A stretch of 7,113 bases of DNA from Dehalococcoidia bacterium (GCA_016927965.1 JAFGLP010000105.1:1-7113), one strand, 5' to 3'. Counted from the first letter of the stretch, positions 1-6,094 are shown. Notes: generated by a model not told the origin, from the sequence alone. A program made the numbers and translations.

Positions 1-144
1 AAAATTGGACAGGGCGTTTGAACCGGCCTCCGTAGGCCAGCCCTCCGCCGAGATATTCGGCTGGATGGTGATTTTCAACCCCTGCAAATGGCTGTCCTTC
101 GATGCGGCGGCTGTGGTGTCGCGGTAGATAAAAATTGAGTCCAT
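1..144 (-). CDS. Amidase-signature / GatA-like protein, 5' part only, catalytic Lys apparently replaced
   Basis: Seen: an ATG at 144-142 opens 48 codons that run off the left edge of the window. A Shine-Dalgarno AGGGAG lies 8 nt upstream, and the start is 14 bp after the stop of the AspRS-GatC gene, so the two are very likely co-transcribed. Residues 20-48 (LQGLKITIQPNISAEG, then WPTEAGSNALSNF) align without gaps to the first part of the amidase signature of GatA (pattern L.G.P..IKDNI...G..TT..S..L.NF). Family knowledge: GatA is the amidase subunit of GatCAB, with a Ser-cisSer-Lys triad whose Lys is in the IKDN motif, usually near residue 75. Oddities: the motif starts near residue 20, so about 45-50 N-terminal residues are missing, with no alternative upstream start in frame. 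The Lys position holds Gln28 (codon 61-63) and the Pro position holds Lys24. It may be a non-catalytic GatA paralogue. Assignment rests on a short stretch; other amidase-fold proteins are possible. Confidence 0.55.
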   Translation of the reverse strand, partial: MDSIFIYRDTTAAASKDSHLQGLKITIQPNISAEGWPTEAGSNALSNF

Positions 145-152
145 CGGTATGT

Positions 153-158
153 CTCCCT
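153..158 (-). promoter_or_regulatory. Ribosome binding site of the GatA-like gene
   Basis: AGGGAG reads on the minus strand, starting directly after the AspRS-GatC stop codon and 8 nt before the ATG at 144. It decides the start of the downstream gene: the frame is open further upstream for about ten codons, until a TAA, but no other ATG lies there. Confidence 0.6.
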
Positions 159-2279
159 CTATTCCAGTATGCTGGCGACCTTAAAATAATCGCCCTTTAC
201 CGAGGGCGCGCTCTTGAGCAGCCGGCCTGATTGGGCCAGCTCCGAGCGTTTTTCTTCAACTCCCGGGCGCGTGCGGTTGGCGACCGGGGCGACGGAGTAC
301 AACGGTTCCTCCTTGCCGGCTTTCTGCGCAGCCAGCGCAGCCAGCTCCTTGGACTGCTTGAGAATATCTTCCATCAGCGGGCGCTCTTCGGGTGCAATGC
401 CAATGCGCGATACCCATGACAGGCGGTCGATGGGGTCTTCCTTTTCGGCTGTCCCGGGCAAAACCTCCTGGCCGCCTAGGTCCAGCAGTCCCAGTTCGGC
501 CAGTTGTTCCCGTTTCACCGTGGAGGGCGCGCCGGTCAGGGGACAGGCGGCGCTGCGGTTCTTGGGGAAGGCAATCACCTCGCGGATGGACGGGGTCTGC
601 AGTATCATTGAAACGGTGCGGTCCATGCCCAGCGCCAGGCCGCCGTGCGGCGGCGCGCCGAAATCGAAAGCCCGCAGGAAGAAGCCGAATTTTTCCCTGG
701 TTTCATCTTCGGTCAACCCCAGCGCGGTAAATATTCTGCGCTGCACGCTGCGGTCGTTGATGCGGATGCTGCCGCCGCCCAGTTCCTCGCCGTTCATGAC
801 CAGGTCGTAGGCCCGTGAGCGCAGCGCCAGCAGCTCTTCGATATTCTTCGGATCGAAATCGGTGCGGTCGGGGGCGGTAAAGGGGTGGTGGCTGGAGGTG
901 ATGCCTCCTTCCTCGGTAGCCTCAAACAGCGGAAACTCCGTGACCCAGACCGGGTAAAAGCTGCCGGCGGGAATAAGATCGAGGCGGTCCGCCAGATGCA
1001 GGCGCAGCTGGCCGAGCGCCGATGTAACTACGGCATAGGAGGAGTCGGCGATCATGATGAGGACGTCGCCGTCGGCGACATCGAACCTTTTACGCAGCTC
1101 CGCCAGTTCACTTTCGCTGAAAAACTGGACGATATTGGATTCGAGCTTGCCGCCTTCGGCGCGCATCCAGGTCATGCCCTTGGCGCCGAATGACGGAACG
1201 ATCTCTTTGGCGTATTCATTTTGCAGAACGTTCTTGCTGAGTTTGGCGGACTGGCCTTTGACGTTGATGCCCTTGATGCAGCCGCCGCGCTGGAGGATCT
1301 GGCGGAAGATCGAGTAGCTGGTCTGGGAGAACACCTCCGTCACATTGATAAAGCGCAGGCCGAAGCGCAGGTCGGGCCGGTCGGAGCCGGTCGTGTCCAT
1401 GGCCTCGGTATAGGCCATGCGGGGAAAGGGCCGGGAAAGCGTGACGCCGCCGGCGGCGAACATCCTGACGGTAAGCTCTTCGACCAGTTCGTAGAGGAAC
1501 TCTTCATCGATAAAAGATGCTTCGATGTCGAGCTGGGTAAATTCCGGCTGCCGGTTAGGCCGCAGGTCTTCATCACGGAAGCAGCGCGCCAGCTGGAAGT
1601 AGCGTTCAATGCCGCCTATCATGAGAAGCTGCTTGAAAAGCTGCGGCGACTGAGGCAGGGCGTAGAAATTCTGGGGGTGCAGGCGGCTGGGTACCAGGTA
1701 ATCACGTGCACCTTCAGGGGTGCTCATCGTCAGCACCGGCGTTTCGATCTCCACGAAGCCGCGGGAGTCGAGAAACTCGCGCACACATTGAAATATGCGG
1801 TGCCGTGCAACCAGGTTGTCCCTCATGGAAGTACGTCGGAGGTCCAGGTAGCGGTACTCGAGACGCAGGTCCTCAGCCACGTTATCTGATCCTGCGGATG
1901 CCGCGCCCGCCACCATGACCTTGTCGGAGATGGCGAAAGGCAGAGCGTCCGACTCGGAAAGTACGGTCAGTTCAGTGACCATGACCTCGATGGCGCCGGT
2001 TTCGATGCCCGGGTTTTCCGTGCCTGCCAGACGCTTTTTAACCTCGCCGGTGACTGCGATGCAGTATTCTGAGCGCAGGGAGGACGCCTGCTGGCAGACA
2101 TCGCCGGCAGCGATATCCGGGCTGAAAACAATCTGTATAATGCCGCTGTGGTCACGCAGATGAATAAAAAGCAGGCTGCCGTGGTCGCGGTAAGCATCCA
2201 CCCATCCGGCCAGGAGCACCTTATGGTTGGTATCCTTCGGAGTTAATTGCCCGCAAAAAACACGCTGGGAAAAAAGCAT
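159..2279 (-). CDS. aspS: Aspartate-tRNA ligase (non-discriminating type) fused to GatC
   Basis: A 706-residue fusion enzyme. Residues 1-~600 are a complete bacterial AspRS: OB-fold anticodon-binding domain (~15-110), class II motif 1 (FLDSRGFVEIETPVL, 169-183), motif 2 (FRDEDLRPNRQPEFTQLDIE, 234-253, with Arg235 and Glu237), the bacterial GAD insertion (~300-420), and motif 3 (GGLALGMDRTV, 546-556, with Arg554). It attaches Asp to tRNA. His33 in RDHGS and Gly86 in LAGTENP match the residues known to mark non-discriminating AspRS, which also charges tRNA-Asn. Residues ~615-706 are a GatC domain (helix DRLSWVSRIGIAPEER, C-terminal GDYFKVASILE), the small subunit of Asp/Glu-tRNA amidotransferase. 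Usual AspRS length is ~590, so the extra ~100 residues equal one GatC. The start has AAGGAG 7 nt upstream. From memory this architecture is curated as PRK12820. AspRS identity is near certain; GatC about 0.9. Confidence 0.97.
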   Translation of the reverse strand: MLFSQRVFCGQLTPKDTNHKVLLAGWVDAYRDHGSLLFIHLRDHSGIIQIVFSPDIAAGDVCQQASSLRSEYCIAVTGEVKKRLAGTENPGIETGAIEVMVTELTVLSESDALPFAISDKVMVAGAASAGSDNVAEDLRLEYRYLDLRRTSMRDNLVARHRIFQCVREFLDSRGFVEIETPVLTMSTPEGARDYLVPSRLHPQNFYALPQSPQLFKQLLMIGGIERYFQLARCFRDEDLRPNRQPEFTQLDIEASFIDEEFLYELVEELTVRMFAAGGVTLSRPFPRMAYTEAMDTTGSDRPDLRFGLRFINVTEVFSQTSYSIFRQILQRGGCIKGINVKGQSAKLSKNVLQNEYAKEIVPSFGAKGMTWMRAEGGKLESNIVQFFSESELAELRKRFDVADGDVLIMIADSSYAVVTSALGQLRLHLADRLDLIPAGSFYPVWVTEFPLFEATEEGGITSSHHPFTAPDRTDFDPKNIEELLALRSRAYDLVMNGEELGGGSIRINDRSVQRRIFTALGLTEDETREKFGFFLRAFDFGAPPHGGLALGMDRTVSMILQTPSIREVIAFPKNRSAACPLTGAPSTVKREQLAELGLLDLGGQEVLPGTAEKEDPIDRLSWVSRIGIAPEERPLMEDILKQSKELAALAAQKAGKEEPLYSVAPVANRTRPGVEEKRSELAQSGRLLKSAPSVKGDYFKVASILE
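162..437 (-). other. gatC: GatC domain at the C-terminus of AspRS
   Basis: This is the in-frame 3' part of the synthetase gene, residues ~615-706. A charged linker (GTAEKEDP, 609-616) joins the end of the AspRS catalytic core to it. The domain keeps the GatC order: a first helix ending in IGIAPEER (matching the L.L...E segment of free GatC), a second helix (MEDILKQSKELAALAAQ, 636-652), a loop, and the terminal G(D/F)(Y/F)FKV..IL motif. In GatCAB the GatC chain wraps the GatA-GatB interface, so the fusion would tether the synthetase to the amidotransferase. Confidence 0.88.
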
Positions 2280-2286
2280 AATGATA

Positions 2287-2292
2287 CTCCTT
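2287..2292 (-). promoter_or_regulatory. Ribosome binding site of aspS
   Basis: Minus-strand AAGGAG, inside the longer purine run AGGAAGGAGT, lies 7 nt before the ATG at 2279-2277. Good spacing supports this start. Confidence 0.7.
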
Positions 2293-2317
2293 CCTGTCAG
2301 GACTGTAAAAGAATAAC

Positions 2318-2347
2318 TTTATATATATATCAACAGATCTGTGTCGT
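2318..2347 (-). promoter_or_regulatory. Possible sigma70 promoter for aspS
   Basis: On the minus strand, ACGACA (2347-2342, 4 of 6 match to TTGACA), an 18-nt spacer and TATAAA (2323-2318, 5 of 6 match to TATAAT) precede aspS by about 40 bp, giving a predicted leader of roughly 30 nt. The spacer is an alternating AT run followed by the palindrome ACAGATCTGT. It would let aspS be made independently of aspDT. AT-rich tracts generate chance -10 boxes, so confidence is modest. Confidence 0.4.
2333..2342. repeat. 10-bp perfect palindrome ACAGATCTGT
   Basis: A self-complementary 10-mer directly beside an alternating AT tract (2319-2330), between the candidate -35 and -10 boxes of aspS. The position suits a repressor site, but 10-bp palindromes arise by chance, and I know of no regulator to match. 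Confidence 0.3.
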
Positions 2348-2411
2348 GCATTGTAATATATCAGGGCTTTTTCGATGTTTGGGAACGGCAACCCATACAG
2401 TTTATCATCTT

Positions 2412-2534
2412 TCAAGCTGGAGTTGAAGCGGGAACAGCTTCTATTGCATCCGCATGTCCGCTGGCAAACGCCTTGTCAAACGTGCAGCCTTTCAGCGACG
2501 GGTTGCTATCAATGCGGCTGGATATGTCCGGCAT
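2412..2534 (-). CDS. Possible 40-residue ORF behind aspT, unrecognised
   Basis: ATG at 2534, TGA at 2414-2412, 13 bp after the aspT stop. The protein would begin MPDISSRIDSNPSLKGCTF and end in VPASTPA. Its codons (CCG, AGC, GGC, GCG, AAG) resemble those of neighbouring genes, but there is no Shine-Dalgarno sequence (CACGGGG upstream), no family I recognise, and no membrane segment. It may be a short hypothetical gene, a decayed remnant, or chance. I lean towards chance or remnant. Confidence 0.15.
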   Translation of the reverse strand: MPDISSRIDSNPSLKGCTFDKAFASGHADAIEAVPASTPA

Positions 2535-2547
2535 CCCCGTGCCCAGC

Positions 2548-4230
2548 TCATGACATCACGTTTATGATTACGCTGCCCCATATGGTGAGCAGTACATTGC
2601 TGAAGGCGAAAGGAACGGCATAGCCCAGCATGGGAGTACTGCTTTCGGCGTCCTCCTGTAAAGTAATCAGCGCAGCGGTTATCACCCTGGCACCGCAGAG
2701 CGCTCCCAGCAGCAGGACGATATTCATTTTCAGCAGGTAGCGGCCGACCAGCAGTCCGATAATGATGGGCAGCAGCGATAAAATGGCTCCCATCAGGAAA
2801 ACGCTCATACCCGTGGTTTCAAAGGCTTTTACCGCCTGTACAGCGGCAGACACACCGGCGCAGGCTATGAAGAGGTTGAGTCCCAGGTCGGAAAGCAGCC
2901 ATTGTGCCCCTCCCTGTATCTGGCCGAAGGTGGGGTGCACCGAACGCAGCCAGCCGAAGACCAGTCCCGATACCAGCACGCCGCCGCCTACCCCCAGGGT
3001 AACCGGCAGCTTTCCCACGTGAATTACTATCAGCCCCAGCAGCGTGCCGAGCACTATGCCGGCGCCCAGCATTACCAGGTCGGTTATGTTGGTTGGCCGC
3101 TCAGCGTAGCCGAGGTAACTGACGACCCTCTCCACATCCTCCCGTACACCGATGATATGGAACACGTCGCACTTATGCACTTCCGTAGAGCGCGTTATTG
3201 GAATCTCATGGCCCTGGCGTGTGACCCTTCTTAAAAATATGCCGTGTGCCAGCTTGTTCTGGCTCAATTCCCCCAGCGTTTTGCCGACGACCTCTTTGCT
3301 CAGGACGCAGACTTCCAGCACCTCTCCCACAACTTCAGTTATATTTGCTATATCTATCTCCGGGCCTATCATACCCGGTGCAGTAAGCAGTGATTTGGCA
3401 CTGCCTGATATGGCGATCAGGTCATTGGCCCGGACGGGTGCAGCGGGCTCGACCGTGACCGTATCGGCGCCGCGCCTGATTTTGGTTATATACACGCTTT
3501 CGGGAAAAAGCGCTTCGATCTGGCTGACCGTTTTACCAGCCGCCCCGTTTGCGTGAATACGGTAGGCGCGCAGCTCAAGCTGCTTGGTCCAGGAGAACAT
3601 CTCGGGTTTCTCTGCTTCAGTATCGCTCCCGCTCATCTGTTCTTCCAGCTTCCTGGCCTCCTGCTTTAAATTGAAGCGCAGCATATGCGGTATCATTTTC
3701 ATGAAGACGATGGTCCCGGCTGTCCCGAAGATATAAGTAATGGCGTAGGCCACGGCCACATTCGATTCAAGCAGGGATTTTTGTGCATCCGTGAGAGGCA
3801 GGTAGGTGATGGCGCCCTCGGCCGTGCCGATCGTGGCTGACTGTGTCATGGCGCCAGCCAGCATGCCGGCCGTGGTCCCCTGGTCGAAATTCATCAGCTT
3901 ACCGAGGAGAATCGCGATCGCCAGCCCGGAAAAGCATACGATGAGTGATAGCCAGATGTAATTGAGGCCGCCCTTTTTAAGCGCATTGAAGAACTGCGGC
4001 CCTACCCTGTAGCCGATGGCGAACATAAAGAGCGCAAAGCATACTGTTTTTAACAGTGGAGGCACATCTACGTTCATCTGTCCCAGCACCAGCGAAGCCA
4101 GCAGGGTGCATGTGGTGGCGCCCAGGCTTATGCCGAAGAGCTTGATCTTGGCCAGAGCGTAGCCCAGGGCCAGGGCCAGGAACAGCACAATCTGGGGGTT
4201 GCTGCGGCAGATATCTACTATAAATTCCAT
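2548..4230 (-). CDS. aspT: Aspartate:alanine antiporter AspT
   Basis: A 560-residue inner-membrane carrier of the aspartate:alanine exchanger family (AAE; AspT/YidE/YbjL type). It swaps external aspartate for internal alanine, moving net charge. Two homologous membrane halves are visible: residues ~10-180 (hydrophobic segments near 12-50, 60-75, 90-112, 118-140, 158-180) and ~383-558. Between them is a ~190-residue hydrophilic region with two TrkA-C/RCK-like stretches (~215-285, ending in ANDLIAISGS; ~297-372, containing KCDVFHIIG). The segment AIGYRVGPQFF (71-81) carries the conserved Arg/Pro site near the substrate path, and AGAMTQSATIGTA (125-137) is echoed by LCGARVITAAL (511-521) in the second half, as expected for an inverted repeat. 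Known AspT is ~540 residues, so this is full length. It starts 38 bp after aspD with no strong RBS (TATGAGCTG only), suggesting translational coupling. The aspD neighbour fixes the substrate better than sequence alone. Confidence 0.93.
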   Translation of the reverse strand: MEFIVDICRSNPQIVLFLALALGYALAKIKLFGISLGATTCTLLASLVLGQMNVDVPPLLKTVCFALFMFAIGYRVGPQFFNALKKGGLNYIWLSLIVCFSGLAIAILLGKLMNFDQGTTAGMLAGAMTQSATIGTAEGAITYLPLTDAQKSLLESNVAVAYAITYIFGTAGTIVFMKMIPHMLRFNLKQEARKLEEQMSGSDTEAEKPEMFSWTKQLELRAYRIHANGAAGKTVSQIEALFPESVYITKIRRGADTVTVEPAAPVRANDLIAISGSAKSLLTAPGMIGPEIDIANITEVVGEVLEVCVLSKEVVGKTLGELSQNKLAHGIFLRRVTRQGHEIPITRSTEVHKCDVFHIIGVREDVERVVSYLGYAERPTNITDLVMLGAGIVLGTLLGLIVIHVGKLPVTLGVGGGVLVSGLVFGWLRSVHPTFGQIQGGAQWLLSDLGLNLFIACAGVSAAVQAVKAFETTGMSVFLMGAILSLLPIIIGLLVGRYLLKMNIVLLLGALCGARVITAALITLQEDAESSTPMLGYAVPFAFSNVLLTIWGSVIINVMS

Positions 4231-4253
4231 GTGAAACAGCTCATATTTTTACT

Positions 4254-4267
4254 GGCGCAAGGCCGCC
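4254..4267 (-). other. Small GC hairpin between aspD and aspT
   Basis: GGCG and CGCC arms (4 bp, 6-nt loop) lie just after the aspD stop, in the 38-bp gap before aspT. There is no T run, so it is not a terminator. It could affect mRNA processing or relative expression of the two genes, but a 4-bp stem is weak evidence. Confidence 0.2.
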
Positions 4268-4268
4268 G

Positions 4269-5864
4269 TCATTTCTTTTTCTTCGACTCCTTCCATTCAG
4301 AGGCGTATTCATCCAGAAGCTCGCTTATCCCTTTTCCAATATCCGGGTAGGTGTTATTGGGCAGGTTGGCCAGCGATACCCTGATCGACATATCGGGCGC
4401 ATCGAAACCGCCGCCGTCCATTAATACGATCGATTTATCCTCAGCCAGCCTGACAACGAAGTCTATGGGTTCATGTTTTTTTAGCAGATAGCGTGTGAAT
4501 TCCTCGCCGTAGCGTTGCCTGGCGAGTGAGGGCACGTCTATGGTGGTGTAGTAGTGCGTATCGTATTTGTTCTCAGGGGCAGGCATTCCCAGGGCGTCAT
4601 AGAGTGAAGAGAACCTGTGCGCAACAATATATTGGGCTACTTTCTTGTAGATATTTTCTTTATCCAGGAGGCAGTAAAGAGAGAACAGCGTCATCATCAC
4701 CTGCTGTGGAGTTGACAGCCCGGCGGTGTGGTGCAGGGCTACCGACCTGCTGTCCGCCACCATGCGGTCGATCAGCTTCATCTTGTCGGGTTCCAGCACT
4801 ACAGTGCTGTAGCGCTGGCGCAGCTCGGCCCGTGTTTCCCGGGGGAGCGCCGCTATCATTTTATCGAAGGCGTTGTCCTGGCTGATCCCTATAACGCCGA
4901 GCCTCCAGCCTGTGGCGCCGAAATACTTGGAGAATGAGTAGACCAGTATCGTGTTGCGTGGGGCGGCTGCTGCGATAGAGCGGAAATCGTTAACAAATGT
5001 GCCGTAGACGTCATCGGTGATAATGATGAGGTCCCTGCGCTTGGTATGCACCAGGTCTGCAATCCTGGCGAGCGTGTCCTGATTCATGGCTACCGCTGTG
5101 GGATTGGATGGGTGTACCAGGAAAAAGGCCTTTACCGCCGGATCGGCCAGTTTCTCAATTTCAGTCTGCGGATACTGCCAGTAGTTGTCCTCGTCCTGTT
5201 TGATCTCAAGCTCAATAAGTTTGAAGTCATTCAACAGGGGTATCTCGATATACGGCGTAAAGATGGGCGTTCCGATAGCAATCGTATCGCCTTTATGCAG
5301 CAGGCGGTTTTCCATAAGGCTGGTGAAGATGTAATGCATGGCTGCTGTGCCGCCCTCGGTGGCGAACAGGTCGAATTTTACGGCAGGGGGACTGCCTGCA
5401 AACATTTCCTGGTCGAGGTATTTTTGTACTATAGTCTCACATATCGACAGCATCCTGTCAGGCTCGGGATAGTGGTCGCCTGAAATGCCGTCCACCATTT
5501 CATAGATGAAGTCATCCTCGTCTATCTTGAGCTCATCCCTGATGTAATTCAGCGACTGAAGCAGTAATTTTGTGCCGGGGGAGGATTGATGCTGGTCCGC
5601 GTAATGCCTTAGCCTGCCTGCGGAGTCGGGCTTGAGGGGAGACAAGCCCACGGAAGGCAAATCCACATTGCGTAGTGCTTCTTCGTTAGCAAAAAGCCCC
5701 AGTTCATAGAAGGCCGAGCGCGGGGTAACGGCTATCCAGTTTGGATTGCCACGCCCGGCATTCAGCATCATGCGTTCATGGTTCGTACCTGCAATATTAA
5801 TGAGCTTATTTTTTAGCTCAAACGGACTGAGTTTCTCATAGCGCTTCTCCTCAGACGGCTTCAT
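4269..5864 (-). CDS. aspD: Aspartate 4-decarboxylase (bifunctional aspartate aminotransferase)
   Basis: A 531-residue cytoplasmic PLP enzyme of fold type I that converts L-aspartate to L-alanine plus CO2, with a side aminotransferase activity. The PLP lysine is Lys313 in YSFSKYFGATGWRLG (codon 4926-4928). Other family landmarks are NAGRGNPN (35-42, Arg38 equivalent to the Arg known to favour beta-decarboxylation), HPSNPTA (251-257, Asn254), TDDVYG (283-288, Asp284 and Tyr287), and SIRVSLANLPNNTYP (493-507, Arg495 for the substrate carboxylate). The extra N-terminal and mid-chain segments and the ~530 length separate it from ordinary ~400-residue aspartate aminotransferases. A strong RBS (AGGAGG, 4 nt from ATG) supports the start. 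The downstream aspT completes the aspartate/alanine proton-motive cycle. No key residue is missing. The Lys-rich tail (SKKKK) is the only oddity. Confidence 0.96.
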   Translation of the reverse strand: MKPSEEKRYEKLSPFELKNKLINIAGTNHERMMLNAGRGNPNWIAVTPRSAFYELGLFANEEALRNVDLPSVGLSPLKPDSAGRLRHYADQHQSSPGTKLLLQSLNYIRDELKIDEDDFIYEMVDGISGDHYPEPDRMLSICETIVQKYLDQEMFAGSPPAVKFDLFATEGGTAAMHYIFTSLMENRLLHKGDTIAIGTPIFTPYIEIPLLNDFKLIELEIKQDEDNYWQYPQTEIEKLADPAVKAFFLVHPSNPTAVAMNQDTLARIADLVHTKRRDLIIITDDVYGTFVNDFRSIAAAAPRNTILVYSFSKYFGATGWRLGVIGISQDNAFDKMIAALPRETRAELRQRYSTVVLEPDKMKLIDRMVADSRSVALHHTAGLSTPQQVMMTLFSLYCLLDKENIYKKVAQYIVAHRFSSLYDALGMPAPENKYDTHYYTTIDVPSLARQRYGEEFTRYLLKKHEPIDFVVRLAEDKSIVLMDGGGFDAPDMSIRVSLANLPNNTYPDIGKGISELLDEYASEWKESKKKK

Positions 5865-5868
5865 GCGA

Positions 5869-5874
5869 CCTCCT
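5869..5874 (-). promoter_or_regulatory. Strong ribosome binding site of aspD
   Basis: Perfect AGGAGG on the minus strand with TCGC between it and the ATG at 5864-5862. The 4-nt spacing is on the short side, but it is the best SD in the window and fixes the aspD start. Confidence 0.8.
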
Positions 5875-5890
5875 GTATAAATATTCCGTT

Positions 5891-5920
5891 ATTATAAGGT
5901 ACGCTTTATAAGGCTGTTTT
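5891..5920 (-). promoter_or_regulatory. Possible proximal promoter of aspDT
   Basis: A perfect -10 TATAAT (5896-5891) has only a weak -35, AAAACA, 18 nt upstream (5920-5915). The direct repeats CCTTATAA at 5899-5892 and 5913-5906 overlap it. A good -10 with a poor -35 would fit an activator-dependent promoter, but the local AT-richness makes chance likely. Confidence 0.3.
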
Positions 5921-5936
5921 CAGGGATTTACCTTAT
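5892..5936. repeat. ATAAGGTA / TACCTTAT repeat cluster upstream of aspD
   Basis: An 8-bp inverted repeat (ATAAGGTA at 5894-5901, TACCTTAT at 5929-5936) surrounds a third copy of the core, with TTATAAGG present at 5892-5899 and again at 5906-5913 (14-bp period). It lies in the predicted aspDT leader, between the 15-bp palindrome and the RBS. It could be a regulator binding array or an RNA fold. Confidence 0.4.
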
Positions 5937-5950
5937 TAACTTGAAGCAAT

Positions 5951-5965
5951 GCAGGATGATCCTGC
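5951..5965. promoter_or_regulatory. 15-bp perfect palindrome, candidate operator of aspDT
   Basis: GCAGGAT-G-ATCCTGC: seven perfectly paired bases on each side of one central base, with partial extension outside. On the minus strand it begins about 10 bp downstream of the start point predicted from the TTGACA/TATCCT promoter, which is a classical repressor position. In RNA it could also form a 6-bp stem with a triloop. Which protein would bind is unknown; the TetR-family gene next door is one candidate. Confidence 0.5.
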
Positions 5966-5981
5966 TTTACTTATGATAGTT

Positions 5982-6010
5982 AGGATATGCCCGTTTGATT
6001 TGATTGTCAA
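5982..6010 (-). promoter_or_regulatory. Candidate main sigma70 promoter of aspDT
   Basis: Minus-strand TTGACA (6010-6005, perfect -35), exactly 17 nt of spacer, then TATCCT (5987-5982, 4 of 6 to consensus). Transcription would start near 5975, giving a leader of about 110 nt to the aspD ATG that contains the 15-bp palindrome and the ATAAGGTA repeats. It is the best promoter match found in the window. Confidence 0.5.
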
Positions 6011-6094
6011 TTGCAGTTGATGCTAGTGAATGATAAATTGAAAAACGGATGTCCCTGTCTGAGGGGCTGCAGGCTTAAGTATCCTGTTAACTGT

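Larger units (their letters stand above)
2280..2547. other. Intergenic region between aspT and aspS
   Basis: 268 bp with no recognised gene. From right to left it holds a 40-codon minus-strand reading frame starting just after aspT (2412-2534, weak), a small GAAGC/GCTTC hairpin (2425-2441) with no T run, the candidate aspS promoter and its RBS. No intrinsic terminator for aspDT is visible, so read-through into aspS is possible. Confidence 0.5.

Noticed and set aside
214..1889. Long plus-strand ORFs opposite aspS (214-810, 885-1193, 1221-1889 and others)
   Set aside because: They are complementary shadows of the GC-rich aspS gene: low-complexity Ser/Ala/Arg-rich products, no RBS, no recognisable family, while the minus strand encodes a complete motif-bearing synthetase.
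2221..2415. 64-residue minus-strand ORF overlapping the start of aspS
   Set aside because: No RBS; runs through the aspS promoter and RBS and into aspS in another frame; sequence has no recognisable domain.
2425..2441. GAAGC/GCTTC hairpin after aspT as an intrinsic terminator
   Set aside because: Only 5 bp, loop of 7, and no T run follows it on the minus strand.
2762..5483. Plus-strand ORFs opposite aspT and aspD (2762-3022, 2902-3234, 3152-3556, 4526-4885, 5046-5483)
   Set aside because: Overlap fully conserved genes on the other strand and have no family features of their own.
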